Assembly (NCBI RefSeq): GCF_009362785.1
Contig: NZ_WHNQ01000001.1
Span: forward strand, 62,001 to 126,000
Direction: 5' to 3'
Length of the DNA: 64,000 nt
Origin: Paraburkholderia atlantica
GTDB taxonomy: Bacteria; Pseudomonadota; Gammaproteobacteria; Burkholderiales; Burkholderiaceae
In this document: one piece after another, positions 38,234-47,024 of the stretch
Numbering within the stretch: the stretch's first letter is position 1
How the letters are laid out: each line of letters begins with the position of its first letter
The notes under the pieces: generated by a model
Seen by the model: the letters and a program-made list of their open reading frames with translations, nothing else
What the model was told of the DNA's origin: nothing
The model's database searches: none
Program-made: the position numbers and the translations under genes

Positions 38234-38271
38234 TGTACCGAACAGTATCGAGTCGATTGTACCGTTACTGT
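38234..38271. promoter_or_regulatory. Operator-like repeats in front of the MocR gene
   Basis: TGTACCG occurs twice as a direct repeat (38234-38240 and 38258-38264), 24 bases apart, on one face of the helix. Overlapping these, ACAGTA (38242-38247) and TACTGT (38266-38271) form an inverted repeat. A -10-like TACAAT for the minus strand lies between. MocR regulators commonly bind direct repeats at such spacing. Confidence 0.5.
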
Positions 38272-38443
38272 GCAGGTCATGGCCGTTACATTTGATTCCA
38301 GCGAAGGATGGTCGCGGCATACGAAACCATCCGCATGGCCCGCCGATCCGGCAAACGGTTATGCTTACGGCCCCGGCAGCGCAGCCTTCAAGCGTGGCGC
38401 GCAACTGGCCCCTGCGCAGAACAGCGTTTTCCGTCGATCCGCC

Positions 38444-39148
38444 ATGACAGCCCTGACAGCCCCATCGCTCATCAGTCTCGATCATCTCGTCGTCTCCGCG
38501 CGCACGCTGGACGAAGGCGTCCAGTACGTCGCCGATACCCTGGGCGTCGCGCCGGCCGGCGGCGGCGCGCATCCGCTGATGCGGACCCACAATCGCCTGC
38601 TCGGCCTATGGGGCGGCGTCTACCTGGAAGTGATCGCGATCGATCCGCGCGCCGTGGCCAACGCAACCGATGGCACCGAGCCGCGCCCGCGCCTGTTCGC
38701 GCTCGACGACCCGGCGACGCAGGCGCGACTCGAAAACGGGCCGTATCTGTCGCATTGGGTCGCGCGCGTCGAGCGGCCGAAGCATCTGGCGACGTGGCAG
38801 GCGCAGTATCCACAGCGCATCGCGCCGGTCGTGCCGATGACGCGCGGCGAGTTCACGTGGGGCCTGACGGTGCCCGACGACGGATCGTTCCCCGCCTGGC
38901 AAGGCGCCGGCGACGGCGTGCTGCCTTCGCTGATCCAGTGGGACTCGACGCGGCATCCGTCGCAGTCGCTGGCGCCGACGAACCTCGCGCTGAAAGCGTT
39001 GAAAGCCGTGCATCCGCGGCCAGAGGTGATTGGCGAGCAACTGCGCTGGCTCGGTGCTGCGCACCTGCTCGACGTCCAGCCGACCGATGGCGCCGCGGCG
39101 CTCGTCGCCGAATTTGAAACACCCGAGGGTCCGCGAACCCTCGGATAA
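38444..39148 (+). CDS. VOC-family protein, glyoxalase-like domain (PF13468 type)
   Basis: A 234-residue protein. The N-terminal half has the glyoxalase-like pattern LISLDHLVVSARTLDEGVQY, LGVAPAGGGAHPLMRTHNRL and YLEVIAIDP, with an HPLMRTHN stretch and a Glu placed as metal ligands. This is the Glyoxalase_3-like group, which has no settled reaction. It is divergent from the MocR-type regulator and may be its target. The start MTALTAPSLISLDHL is chosen because upstream frame sequence overlaps the regulator's promoter. Confidence 0.78.
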   Translation: MTALTAPSLISLDHLVVSARTLDEGVQYVADTLGVAPAGGGAHPLMRTHNRLLGLWGGVYLEVIAIDPRAVANATDGTEPRPRLFALDDPATQARLENGPYLSHWVARVERPKHLATWQAQYPQRIAPVVPMTRGEFTWGLTVPDDGSFPAWQGAGDGVLPSLIQWDSTRHPSQSLAPTNLALKALKAVHPRPEVIGEQLRWLGAAHLLDVQPTDGAAALVAEFETPEGPRTLG

Positions 39149-39268
39149 GCAGCGCGTGATTGGGGCAACTGCCGTGGCCATCCCGGTGGCATCCCGAGCG
39201 GCAACGGTTGCCGAGTCGCGCGATAATTGAAGTTTTGACCGGTTCCAGAAATACCAGCAGAGGAGATC

Positions 39269-40465
39269 ATGGACCAAAGCGACCTGAAAGCCCCGACGTG
39301 GCAATTGTCCGAACGCGCGCGCAAGCTCACCAGCTCCGCGATTCGCGAAATCCTGAAGGTCACGGAACGGCCCGAAGTCATCTCCTTCGCCGGCGGCCTG
39401 CCCTCGCCGGCCACCTTCCCGGCCGAGCGCATGCGCGAGGCATCCGACCGCATCCTGCGCGACACGCCCGCCGCGGCGCTGCAGTACAGCGCGACCGAAG
39501 GCTATCTGCCGCTGCGCGAATGGGTCGCGCAACGCTACTCGATCAACGGCGCGCAGATCCGCCCGTCGCAGGTGCTGATCACCACCGGCTCGCAGCAGGC
39601 GCTCGACCTGCTCGGCAAGGTGCTGGTCTGTGTCGATAGCCCGGTGCTGGTCGAAACGCCGACCTATCTCGGCGCGCTGCAATCGTTCTCGATGTACGAG
39701 CCGCACTACGTGCAGGTGCCGACCGACGACCACGGCCTGATCCCGGAAGGCCTGAAGCCGGAACTGACCAAAGGCGCGCGTCTGCTGTACACGCAGCCGA
39801 ATTTCCAGAATCCGACCGGCCGTCGTCTGCCGGTCGAGCGCCGCCGCGCGCTCGCCGAGTTCGCGAAGAGCGCGCCGTTCCCGGTGATCGAGGACGATCC
39901 CTACGGCGCGCTCGACTACGCGGGCGAACCGCTGCCGACGATGCTGTCGATGGCGCCGGATCACATCGTCTATCTGGGCTCGTTTTCGAAGGTGCTCGCG
40001 CCGGGTCTGCGCGTCGGCTTCATCATCGCGCCCGAGGAGCTGATCTTCAAACTCGTGCAGGCCAAGCAGGCCACCGACCTGCACACGCCGAGCTTCACGC
40101 AGCGCATCGTGCACGAAGTGGTCAAGGACGGCTTCCTCGACACGCACGTGCCGACGATCCGCGAGCTGTATCGCAACCAGTGCGACGCGATGCTCACCGC
40201 GCTGGAACGCTATATGCCCGAAGGCGTCAGCTGGAACCGTCCCGAAGGCGGCATGTTCATCTGGGTCAAGCTGCCGGCGGGCATCGACACGATGAAGCTG
40301 CTCGAGGAAGCGGTCGCGCAGAACGTCGCGTTCGTGCCGGGCGCTCCGTTCTTTGCGAGCGAAGCGCAGCACAACACGCTGCGTCTGTCGTTCGTCACCG
40401 TGCCACCCGCTAAAATCGACGAAGGCGTGGCGCGTCTCGGCGCACTCGTGCGCGCGAAAATCTAA
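39269..40465 (+). CDS. PLP-dependent aminotransferase, fold type I (2-aminoadipate aminotransferase/LysN-like)
   Basis: A 398-residue enzyme. The N-terminus ends with IREILKVTERPEVISFAGGL, typical of the MocR-catalytic-domain-like/LysN group. Further conserved parts are YSATEGYLPLREWVAQRYS, TTGSQQALDLLGKVL and LLYTQPNFQNPTGRRL. The PLP Lys241 is in LGSFSKVLAPGLRVGF. No DNA-binding domain is present. Relatives transaminate 2-aminoadipate, kynurenine, leucine or aromatic amino acids; this substrate is open. AGAGGAG precedes the ATG. RidA follows by 103 bases, a common pairing since RidA clears the imine products of PLP enzymes. Confidence 0.88.
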   Translation: MDQSDLKAPTWQLSERARKLTSSAIREILKVTERPEVISFAGGLPSPATFPAERMREASDRILRDTPAAALQYSATEGYLPLREWVAQRYSINGAQIRPSQVLITTGSQQALDLLGKVLVCVDSPVLVETPTYLGALQSFSMYEPHYVQVPTDDHGLIPEGLKPELTKGARLLYTQPNFQNPTGRRLPVERRRALAEFAKSAPFPVIEDDPYGALDYAGEPLPTMLSMAPDHIVYLGSFSKVLAPGLRVGFIIAPEELIFKLVQAKQATDLHTPSFTQRIVHEVVKDGFLDTHVPTIRELYRNQCDAMLTALERYMPEGVSWNRPEGGMFIWVKLPAGIDTMKLLEEAVAQNVAFVPGAPFFASEAQHNTLRLSFVTVPPAKIDEGVARLGALVRAKI

Positions 40466-40488
40466 ACGGCGTTAGCCGCACTGCCACC

Positions 40489-40529
40489 GGGGCGAAGTTT
40501 GCACGCGCGTTGCGTGCGGACTTCGCCCC
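40489..40529. terminator. Large hairpin between the aminotransferase and RidA genes
   Basis: GGGGCGAAGT pairs with ACTTCGCCCC, and inside this GCACGC pairs with GCGTGC around a short loop. No T-run follows, so it may be a processing or stability element rather than a full terminator. Confidence 0.5.
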
Positions 40530-40568
40530 GCCTGCATTCATGCAATCTCACCGAAACGAGGACACGAC

Positions 40569-41033
40569 ATGGCTCAATCGAATGTGTACGACAAGCTCAA
40601 GGAACTCGGCATCGAACTGCCGGCAGCGGGTGCGCCGGCAGCGGCCTATGTGATGAGCGCGCAAAGCGGCAACACGGTGTACCTGTCGGGCCACATCGCG
40701 AAGAAGGACGGCCAGGTTTGGGTCGGCAAGCTCGGCGCGACGCTCGGCACCGACGAAGGCAAGGCCGCGGCGCGCTCGATCGCGATCGATCTGCTCGCCA
40801 CGTTGCATGCGCACGTCGGCGATCTGAACCGCGTCACGCGCATCGTCAAGCTGATGAGCCTCGTGAACTCGACGCTCGAGTTCACCGAGCAGCATGTGGT
40901 CACCAACGGCGCGTCCGAGCTGATCGCCGACGTGTTCGGCGAGCGAGGCAAGCACGCCCGCTCGGCGTTCGGCGTTGCGCAGATTCCGCTGGGCGCGTGC
41001 GTCGAGATCGAGCTGATCGCCGAGGTCGAATAA
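40569..41033 (+). CDS. RidA family protein (enamine/imine deaminase)
   Basis: A 154-residue member of the YjgF/YER057c/UK114 group, in the longer subfamily with AAGAPAAAYVMSAQSGNTVY, LSGHIAKKDGQVWVGKLGAT, VKLMSLVNSTLEFTEQHVVT and GKHARSAFGVAQIPLGACVE. The conserved Arg of the latter motif binds the carboxylate of the imine substrate in active RidA. It acts in the cytosol on reactive enamines from PLP-dependent reactions. It stands downstream of an aminotransferase gene on the same strand. Confidence 0.9.
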   Translation: MAQSNVYDKLKELGIELPAAGAPAAAYVMSAQSGNTVYLSGHIAKKDGQVWVGKLGATLGTDEGKAAARSIAIDLLATLHAHVGDLNRVTRIVKLMSLVNSTLEFTEQHVVTNGASELIADVFGERGKHARSAFGVAQIPLGACVEIELIAEVE

Positions 41034-41108
41034 GCATCGAAGCGATATGCCGATGCAGGCGATGCCGCGTGAGATGCGCAAATAATTCACGCCGCATCGC
41101 GATGCGAA

Positions 41109-41150
41109 CGCGCTGTCTGGTGTCACGCACCGGCGGCGCGTTTTTGTTTT
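41109..41150 (+). terminator. Probable terminator after the RidA gene
   Basis: CGCGC pairs with GCGCG with an inner GGTG/CACC stem, and is followed by TTTTTGTTTT. The stem is imperfect but the T-run is strong. Confidence 0.5.
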
Positions 41151-41229
41151 ATGGCGACGGTGGATCGCCGCCGCGCAGGGGGATAGAATCCGCGAACTCC
41201 CTCAACGTCCATTGCGCCGGGGCCTGTCG

Positions 41230-42129
41230 ATGTCCGCTCACACCGTTCGCTTCAAACAGGTCGACGTGTTCACGTCGACACCGTTCAAGGGCAATCCGCT
41301 TGCCGTCGTGTTCGATGCCGATACGCTCGATACCACGCAGATGCAGGCCATCGCACGCTGGACCAATCTGTCCGAAACCACTTTTCTGCTGAAGCCGACC
41401 GATGCCGCCGCCGACTATCGCGTGCGCATCTTCACGCCGGGCGGCGAGTTGCCGTTCGCCGGTCATCCGACGCTTGGCACCGCGCATGCTTTGCGCGAAA
41501 GCGGCTACCGGCCGAAGCAGGCCGGCAAGCTGATTCAGCAATGCGGCGTAGGTCTGGTCGAACTCGAAGCGCTCGATGGCGCCAACGCTACGCACGGCGC
41601 ATGGGCGTTCGCCGCGCCGCCCGCGCGCGTGACGCCGCTCGCCGAGAATCGTTACGAGGCGCTGTCTACGGCTTTACGTAGTCAGGCGATCGACTTCAGC
41701 GCGCCGCCATGCGCGGTGGATAACGGCGCGCCGTGGCTCGTCGTGCGGGTCGAGTCGGCACGCGCCTGCCTCGCGCTCGAACCCGATGCGGCGGCGCTCG
41801 CCGAGCTCGTGCATTCGGTCGACACGCACGGCGTCGCCGTATACGGGCCGCACGACGCCGACGGCCCAGCGACGTTCGAAGTCCGTTGCCTGATGGCAGG
41901 CGGCGGCTTCGGCACCGGCGAAGACCCGGTGACGGGCAGCGCCAACGCCGCGCTCGCGGGTCTGCTGAGCCTGCAGCAACGTCGTCCCGGCACACGCTAC
42001 ACGGCGCGTCAGGGCACCGTGCTCGGGCGCGCAGGCGACGTGTCGGTCCACTATGACGATGCACGCGGCAAGATCTGGATCGGCGGGCCTTCGGTGACGA
42101 TCATCGAAGGCACGTGCCGGCTCGCGTAA
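41230..42129 (+). CDS. PhzF-family isomerase-like protein
   Basis: A 299-residue protein of the PhzF/diaminopimelate epimerase-like fold. It begins KQVDVFTSTPFKGNPLAVVF, then NLSETTFLLKPTDAAADYRV with the catalytic Glu of the SETTF motif, RIFTPGGELPFAGHPTLGTA, and a second half with GGGFGTGEDPVTGSANAALA. Genuine PhzF works in phenazine synthesis, but no phenazine gene is here, so this is one of the many members of unknown substrate. The ATG at 41230 is preferred over a TTG six codons upstream. It follows the RidA gene by about 200 bases. Confidence 0.87.
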   Translation: MSAHTVRFKQVDVFTSTPFKGNPLAVVFDADTLDTTQMQAIARWTNLSETTFLLKPTDAAADYRVRIFTPGGELPFAGHPTLGTAHALRESGYRPKQAGKLIQQCGVGLVELEALDGANATHGAWAFAAPPARVTPLAENRYEALSTALRSQAIDFSAPPCAVDNGAPWLVVRVESARACLALEPDAAALAELVHSVDTHGVAVYGPHDADGPATFEVRCLMAGGGFGTGEDPVTGSANAALAGLLSLQQRRPGTRYTARQGTVLGRAGDVSVHYDDARGKIWIGGPSVTIIEGTCRLA

Positions 42130-42614
42130 GTGGACCGCGGCCTCGCGCGCAAAGCACCGAGACATGCCGCATGTCGCCGCTTCACACCACAAAAAGCCGC
42201 AGCACTATGGCGTCGCCATACCTGGTTGTCCGAATTCATGGCGAATGGATGGCAAAACCCTTGCCAGAGACCGCGCACTGCGCCGCCCCATCTCCGATGA
42301 AATACTCGAAGAATCAATGATCGATCGCGAGCTGGAGACCGGCCATGCAGGGCTCATGAACGCGGGGCCGAGGCGCCCGCCGCGCCCGCGTATACCCCAT
42401 GCCCGGACCCTTCCTTAATCCAGTGGCATTCAGTAATATCGAACGGTATATAGCGGTCGTATCCGATGACCTGTGGACGGTCAGGCGCGGCGCCACGCCC
42501 TCTCCTCCTGCGCAGCAGCTTTGGCACCTTGGCCACCATGCAGCCTTCCATTTGTTTCGCGCAGTCGATGCCCGTGCGTTTGCAAGCGACCCATCCCCAG
42601 CCAAGGGCCGCGCG
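42130..42614. other. Intergenic region before the GGDEF-EAL gene
   Basis: About 485 bases without a convincing gene. Short open frames exist but have no family likeness and no ribosome site. An AT-richer patch near 42424-42452 contains GTGGCA and TATATA 18 bases apart, a weak candidate promoter. The rest shows no hairpin or repeat that stands out. Confidence 0.4.
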
Positions 42615-44978
42615 ATGACTCAGTCCCGCTTCTCCGATTCGCGCGAAGCCAGGCCGCGACGCGATCCGATGATCACGCGGCGGCGCGCGTTGCTCGTTAT
42701 TCCAGCACTCGGCGTACTCGTATTGATCCTGCTGTGGACCGTGATCTTCGCGCGGCTATCGGTGGAGAAAGACGCGACGTATCGCGAAGCGATGGCGTCT
42801 TCCGCCATCCTTTCCTCCGCGCTCGAGCAGCACACCGTCAAGGCGATTCACCAGGTCGATCAAATCACGCGCTTCGTCAAGTACGAGTTCGAAAAGACGC
42901 CTAATCATTTCGATCTCGCGAGCACGGTCGAAAAAGGCGTCGTGCAAAGCGAAACGCTCGTGCAGGTGTCGCTGATCGACGAGCACGGCAGACTGATCGC
43001 CAATACGGCAGAACTGAATCCCGCTCACATCGACCTGTCCGATCGCGAGCACTTCAAGGTCCACGAGCACGAGAACGACGACCAGCTATACATCAGCAAG
43101 CCGGTGCTCGGCCGCATCTCGGGTCACTGGACGCTGCAGATGACGCGGCGCCTGAATCATCCTGACGGCTCGTTCGCGGGCGTCGTCGTGGTGTCCGAAG
43201 ACCCGAGCTACTTCACCTCGGACTTCTACAACAACGCGGCGATCGGCCGCGAAGGCGTGATCGCGGTGATCTCCGACAACGGCACCGTGCTCGCGCGCCG
43301 TACCGGCAACGCCAACAAAACCAGCAGCACGTTCACCGCGAGCGGCACGTATCCGACTTCGGAGCACGTGTCGGGCACCTACGTCGATTCGATCGACAAC
43401 GTCACACGCATCGTGTCGTACCGGCACATCGACGGCTATCCGCTCGGCGTGCTCGTCGGCCTCTCGCAGGGCGAAGAATTCGCCGACTACAACCACACGC
43501 GCAACGTCTATCTGTTGATGGCGGGCTTCATCTCGCTCGCGATGCTCAGCTTCTTCGGCGTCGCGACCGGCCTGATCGGCAAGCTGCTCGGCCGCGAGCG
43601 CGAGATGACGCACCTCGTCGAATACGACCTGTTGACCGGGCTGCGCAATCGCTACGCGACGCTGCAGGCGCTGCGCCACGACGTCGCGCAGCCGTTCAAT
43701 CTCGGCCGCCTCGCAATTCTTTTTATCGACCTCGACAACTTCAAGACCGTCAACGACACGCTCGGCCACAACGCCGGCGACATCGTGCTGCAGATGACGG
43801 CCTCGCGCCTCGCGACCGCGGTCGGCGACGAAGGCACGCTGAGCCGCATCGGCGGCGACGAGTTCGTCGTCGTGATCAAGGGCGACGATGTGGAGAAGCG
43901 CGCGGTCGCGCTCGCCGAAGCTGCCAGCGAAGCGTTCTCGAAGCCGTTCGACGTGCGCGGCAGTTCGTTCGTGCTGCATGCGAGCATCGGCATCGCACTG
44001 TACTCGGTCGCCAACGAAAGCGAGATCGACCTGCTGAAGAAAGCCGACCTCGCGATGTACAGCGCGAAGGACGCCGGCAAGAACTGCTACCAGTTCTATT
44101 CGCCGCATCTGTCGCATCGCGCGGACCACTTGATGAAGTGGGAACAGCAGCTGCGGGTCGCGCTGGCCCAAGGGCAACTGTTCCTCGCCTACCAGCCGAA
44201 GATCGATCTGGCGCGTCGCTGCATCACCGGCTTCGAAGCGCTCGTGCGCTGGAACCATCCGCAGCACGGGCTGATCCCTGCCAACGAGTTCATCCCGGTG
44301 GCCGAGTCGACCGGGTTGATCGTGCCGATCGGCGACTTCGTGATCGAGACCGCATGCCGTCAGCTCGCGCAATGGCAGCAGCAGGGCTACGACACGCTGT
44401 CGCTCGCGGTGAACATTTCGGCGGTGCAGTTCTGGCGCGGCGATCTGTACGAAACGATCTCGCGTGCGATCGAGGAAACCGGCATCTCAGCGCGCCGCCT
44501 CGAACTCGAAATCACCGAAACGACGATGATGGAATTTCCGGAAGTCGTCTCCGAAAAAATCTTCGCGTTGAAGCGTCTCGGCGTACGCATCGCGCTCGAC
44601 GATTTCGGCACCGGCTACTCATCGCTGTCCTATCTGAACCGCTTCGCCGTCGACACGTTGAAGGTGGACCGCTCGTTCGTCCAGGCGATCCCGGGCGACC
44701 GCAGCGTCTGCGTGATGGTCACCGCGATCGTCAATCTCGCGCGCTCGCTCGGGCTCACGGTGGTGGTCGAAGGCACGGAGACTGAAGAGCAGATTGCCTG
44801 GCTGGCCGCGCTCGGCCATATTGAGGCGCAGGGCTTCCTGTTCTCGCGTCCGGTGCCGGTCGAGGCGATTCCGGCGCTGCTCGAGCGCTTCGGGGTATGC
44901 GGCATGAACAACACCAGCGGCCGCCGCGTCGCGCACGAAGCCGACAGCGCAAGCAGCGTATCCAGCACCAACAATTAA
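42615..44978 (+). CDS. Membrane-bound diguanylate cyclase/phosphodiesterase with periplasmic sensor
   Basis: A 787-residue cyclic-di-GMP signalling protein. A first membrane helix lies near residues 24-46 (LLVIPALGVLVLILLW). The periplasmic Cache-like sensor covers about 47-295, and a second helix follows near 297-322. The GGDEF domain has an intact RIGGDEFVVV motif near 412. The inhibitory RxxD site five residues ahead is absent. The EAL domain keeps its metal and catalytic residues: FEALVRW, NISAVQF, LEITETTMM, DDFGTGYSSL, LKVDRS, VVEGTET and QGFLFSRP. Both activities are possible. The frame is open 72 codons further upstream, but those residues are not like a signal or sensor. Confidence 0.9.
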   Translation: MTQSRFSDSREARPRRDPMITRRRALLVIPALGVLVLILLWTVIFARLSVEKDATYREAMASSAILSSALEQHTVKAIHQVDQITRFVKYEFEKTPNHFDLASTVEKGVVQSETLVQVSLIDEHGRLIANTAELNPAHIDLSDREHFKVHEHENDDQLYISKPVLGRISGHWTLQMTRRLNHPDGSFAGVVVVSEDPSYFTSDFYNNAAIGREGVIAVISDNGTVLARRTGNANKTSSTFTASGTYPTSEHVSGTYVDSIDNVTRIVSYRHIDGYPLGVLVGLSQGEEFADYNHTRNVYLLMAGFISLAMLSFFGVATGLIGKLLGREREMTHLVEYDLLTGLRNRYATLQALRHDVAQPFNLGRLAILFIDLDNFKTVNDTLGHNAGDIVLQMTASRLATAVGDEGTLSRIGGDEFVVVIKGDDVEKRAVALAEAASEAFSKPFDVRGSSFVLHASIGIALYSVANESEIDLLKKADLAMYSAKDAGKNCYQFYSPHLSHRADHLMKWEQQLRVALAQGQLFLAYQPKIDLARRCITGFEALVRWNHPQHGLIPANEFIPVAESTGLIVPIGDFVIETACRQLAQWQQQGYDTLSLAVNISAVQFWRGDLYETISRAIEETGISARRLELEITETTMMEFPEVVSEKIFALKRLGVRIALDDFGTGYSSLSYLNRFAVDTLKVDRSFVQAIPGDRSVCVMVTAIVNLARSLGLTVVVEGTETEEQIAWLAALGHIEAQGFLFSRPVPVEAIPALLERFGVCGMNNTSGRRVAHEADSASSVSSTNN

Positions 44979-45015
44979 AGGACGGGCGCCCGCGCCGCGG
45001 GCCCCCGCAGCGCAG

Positions 45016-46224
45016 ATGCCGACCATCACGAGCGAGGAGGCTGCCCGCCGCGGGCGACGGGAACCGCTATGGACGCTGTTCCGCGTCGTGTGCGGCTTGT
45101 CGGCGCTGTCGTGGGGCGGCCTCGCGCTGATGGCGCAGCTCGAACACCACTACGTGGAACGCGAGGGGCGGCTCTCGCGCGTGGCGTTCTCGGATCTGAT
45201 CGCGCTCGCGTGGATGGTGCCGGGACCCGTCGGCTGCAACGTCGCCGTGCAGCTCGGGCACGCATTGCGCGGACGCGCGGGCGCATGGGTCGCCGGTGTG
45301 GCGAGCGTGCTGCCCTTCTTCACACTGATGACGCTGTTCGCGATCTTCTACCGCACGCCCGTCGTGCACACGATCGCGTCGCAGACATTGCTGCATCACT
45401 TCAGCGTCGTGCTTGCGACACTGATCGCGGTGACCTGGTACAAGCAGACGCGCGCGCTCGTGCGCGGCAAGCTCGAATGGGCGGCGGCGCTGCTCGCCAG
45501 CATCGCACTGCTGTACGCGCACAGCGCCGCGGCGTATGTGGTGATGTTGGGCGCGGCTTTCGGCACCGGCTGGTTCGCGAGTCCGGAGCGCGACTCGCGG
45601 CTGGCCGTGTCGCTCCGGCGCGGCGACTATCGCCTGCTGGCCGCGCTCGGCGTGCTGCTCGTGCTGTTTGCGCTGCCGCTGCCGCACCGCTATGACCTCG
45701 CGCTGCTGTGGCCGCGCCTCGCGGGCGCCGGCATGACGCTGTTCGGTGGTGGCTTCTCGGCGTTGCCGGTGCTGAAGACGCTGTTCGTCACGCCGGCGAT
45801 CGGCGTATCCGATAACGACTTCACGCTCGCGTTTACGCTGTCGCCGTTGTCTCCCGGTCCGCTGCTGAACGTGGTGCCGTTCTTCGGCTATCTCGTCGAT
45901 GGCTGGCTCGGCGCGCTGATCGCGACGCTCGCGCTATTCGTGCCGTCGGGCTGCCTCGTCGTGCTCGCGCAGCGGCATCTGCATCAGTTGAAGGTGAACC
46001 CGCGCTTCGAGCACGGCATGAGGATTCTGCGCGCGGTCACGACCGCCTTTCTCGCGGTCGCGGTACTGCGCATTGCCGCGCATGTACCGCTGGAACCGAT
46101 CTATCTGTTGACCGCGACGTTCTCCGCAATGTGCTTCGCGAAGCTGAAGGTACCGGTGTACGCCGTGTATGCAATGGTGGCGGTGGCGTGCGGTTTATGG
46201 CTCGCGTACGGCGTCACGACGTGA
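45016..46224 (+). CDS. chrA: Chromate transporter (CHR family, two-domain form)
   Basis: A 402-residue membrane protein with two homologous CHR halves. The first half has LSALSWGGLALMAQLEHHYV, then LAWMVPGPVGCNVAVQLGHA. The second has AGAGMTLFGGGFSALPVLKT, FTLAFTLSPLSPGPLLNVVP and PSGCLVV. The paired GGG/PGP motifs are the hallmark of the family, which exports chromate or related oxyanions. No chrB regulator is adjacent, so the substrate is inferred. The gene follows the GGDEF-EAL gene by 37 bases on the same strand. Confidence 0.88.
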   Translation: MPTITSEEAARRGRREPLWTLFRVVCGLSALSWGGLALMAQLEHHYVEREGRLSRVAFSDLIALAWMVPGPVGCNVAVQLGHALRGRAGAWVAGVASVLPFFTLMTLFAIFYRTPVVHTIASQTLLHHFSVVLATLIAVTWYKQTRALVRGKLEWAAALLASIALLYAHSAAAYVVMLGAAFGTGWFASPERDSRLAVSLRRGDYRLLAALGVLLVLFALPLPHRYDLALLWPRLAGAGMTLFGGGFSALPVLKTLFVTPAIGVSDNDFTLAFTLSPLSPGPLLNVVPFFGYLVDGWLGALIATLALFVPSGCLVVLAQRHLHQLKVNPRFEHGMRILRAVTTAFLAVAVLRIAAHVPLEPIYLLTATFSAMCFAKLKVPVYAVYAMVAVACGLWLAYGVTT

Positions 46225-46275
46225 CGCGTCGCGGGCCGCACGACGCCTGTTGCGCCGTTGGCGATCGGCGGATGA

Positions 46276-46734
46276 TCAGAACCCGCGCGACAGCACCGCG
46301 ACGCCGATCGTCACGACACCCAGCACGAGATTGATCAGCACGAGACGGCGGACCGTACCGACCGCCCGCGCGCCATCGGGCCACTTCTGCGCCTGCACGG
46401 CGCGGCGAATGCGCGGATACACGGCGAAGCGGATATGCCCGAAGATCAGCATCATCACGATGCCGAGACCGGCCATCGCATGCAGCGGCCAGGTAGCATG
46501 ACCGCCGCCGAATTGCATTAGCAGAAATCCGCCGCTGATCAGGATCACGAGCACCGAGACCCCGACCCAGTTGAAGAAGCGGCCGAACACCGACTCCCAC
46601 AGCGGCAAGCGCAGTTGCGGCGACAGATCGCCGAGCGCCGGGCGTAGACAGAAATGCGCGAACACCATACCGCCGACCCACACCGCGACCCCGAGCAGAT
46701 GCAGAAAAAGCGCGACTTCGATAGCCTTGTTCAT
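46276..46734 (-). CDS. CopD-like inner-membrane protein
   Basis: A 152-residue protein with four hydrophobic segments: VALFLHLLGVAVWVGGMVFA, VGVSVLVILISGGFLLMQFG, HAMAGLGIVMMLIFGHIRFA and LVLINLVLGVVTIGVAVLSR. The HLLGVAVWVGGMVF stretch with its His resembles the CopD/DUF2269 group, whose histidines may bind copper or haem. AGAGGAAAA precedes the ATG. It is convergent with chrA, so no operon link supports a metal role. Function is unconfirmed. Confidence 0.72.
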   Translation of the reverse strand: MNKAIEVALFLHLLGVAVWVGGMVFAHFCLRPALGDLSPQLRLPLWESVFGRFFNWVGVSVLVILISGGFLLMQFGGGHATWPLHAMAGLGIVMMLIFGHIRFAVYPRIRRAVQAQKWPDGARAVGTVRRLVLINLVLGVVTIGVAVLSRGF

Positions 46735-47024
46735 GTAGTTTTCCTCTCCCGACGACGACGCCACACCGTTTGGACACTTGATCCTGCTCAGCAGCAACTG
46801 AGCGCGTTCGACCATACGTGATGCGGGCAGTTCCGGGTATCGACGTCTATTGCATCGTATTTTGTCGTGGTGATCGCGGCCCCTTCATCTGACCGCGACG
46901 CCGCCGCACCCCGTTTGCTTCCACACCCTTCGCGCGACGGACTTTTTGTGGCAGACCGCGAGCGCCCCGCATGCTAGCAGGCGCCCGTGGCTTTACAGCG
47001 TCAAACTTCGTTAAATCGACTCCA

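Noticed and set aside
41093..41106. Palindrome CGCATCGCGATGCG after the RidA gene
   Set aside because: No loop, no T-run and built from common GC-rich words; not claimed as a site.
42399..42614. A 72-codon N-terminal extension of the GGDEF-EAL protein
   Set aside because: No ribosome site and low-complexity residues; the start at 42615 places the first membrane helix normally.
46211..46227. Seven-bp hairpin over the chrA stop codon
   Set aside because: No T-run and the stem overlaps coding sequence, so it was not called a terminator.
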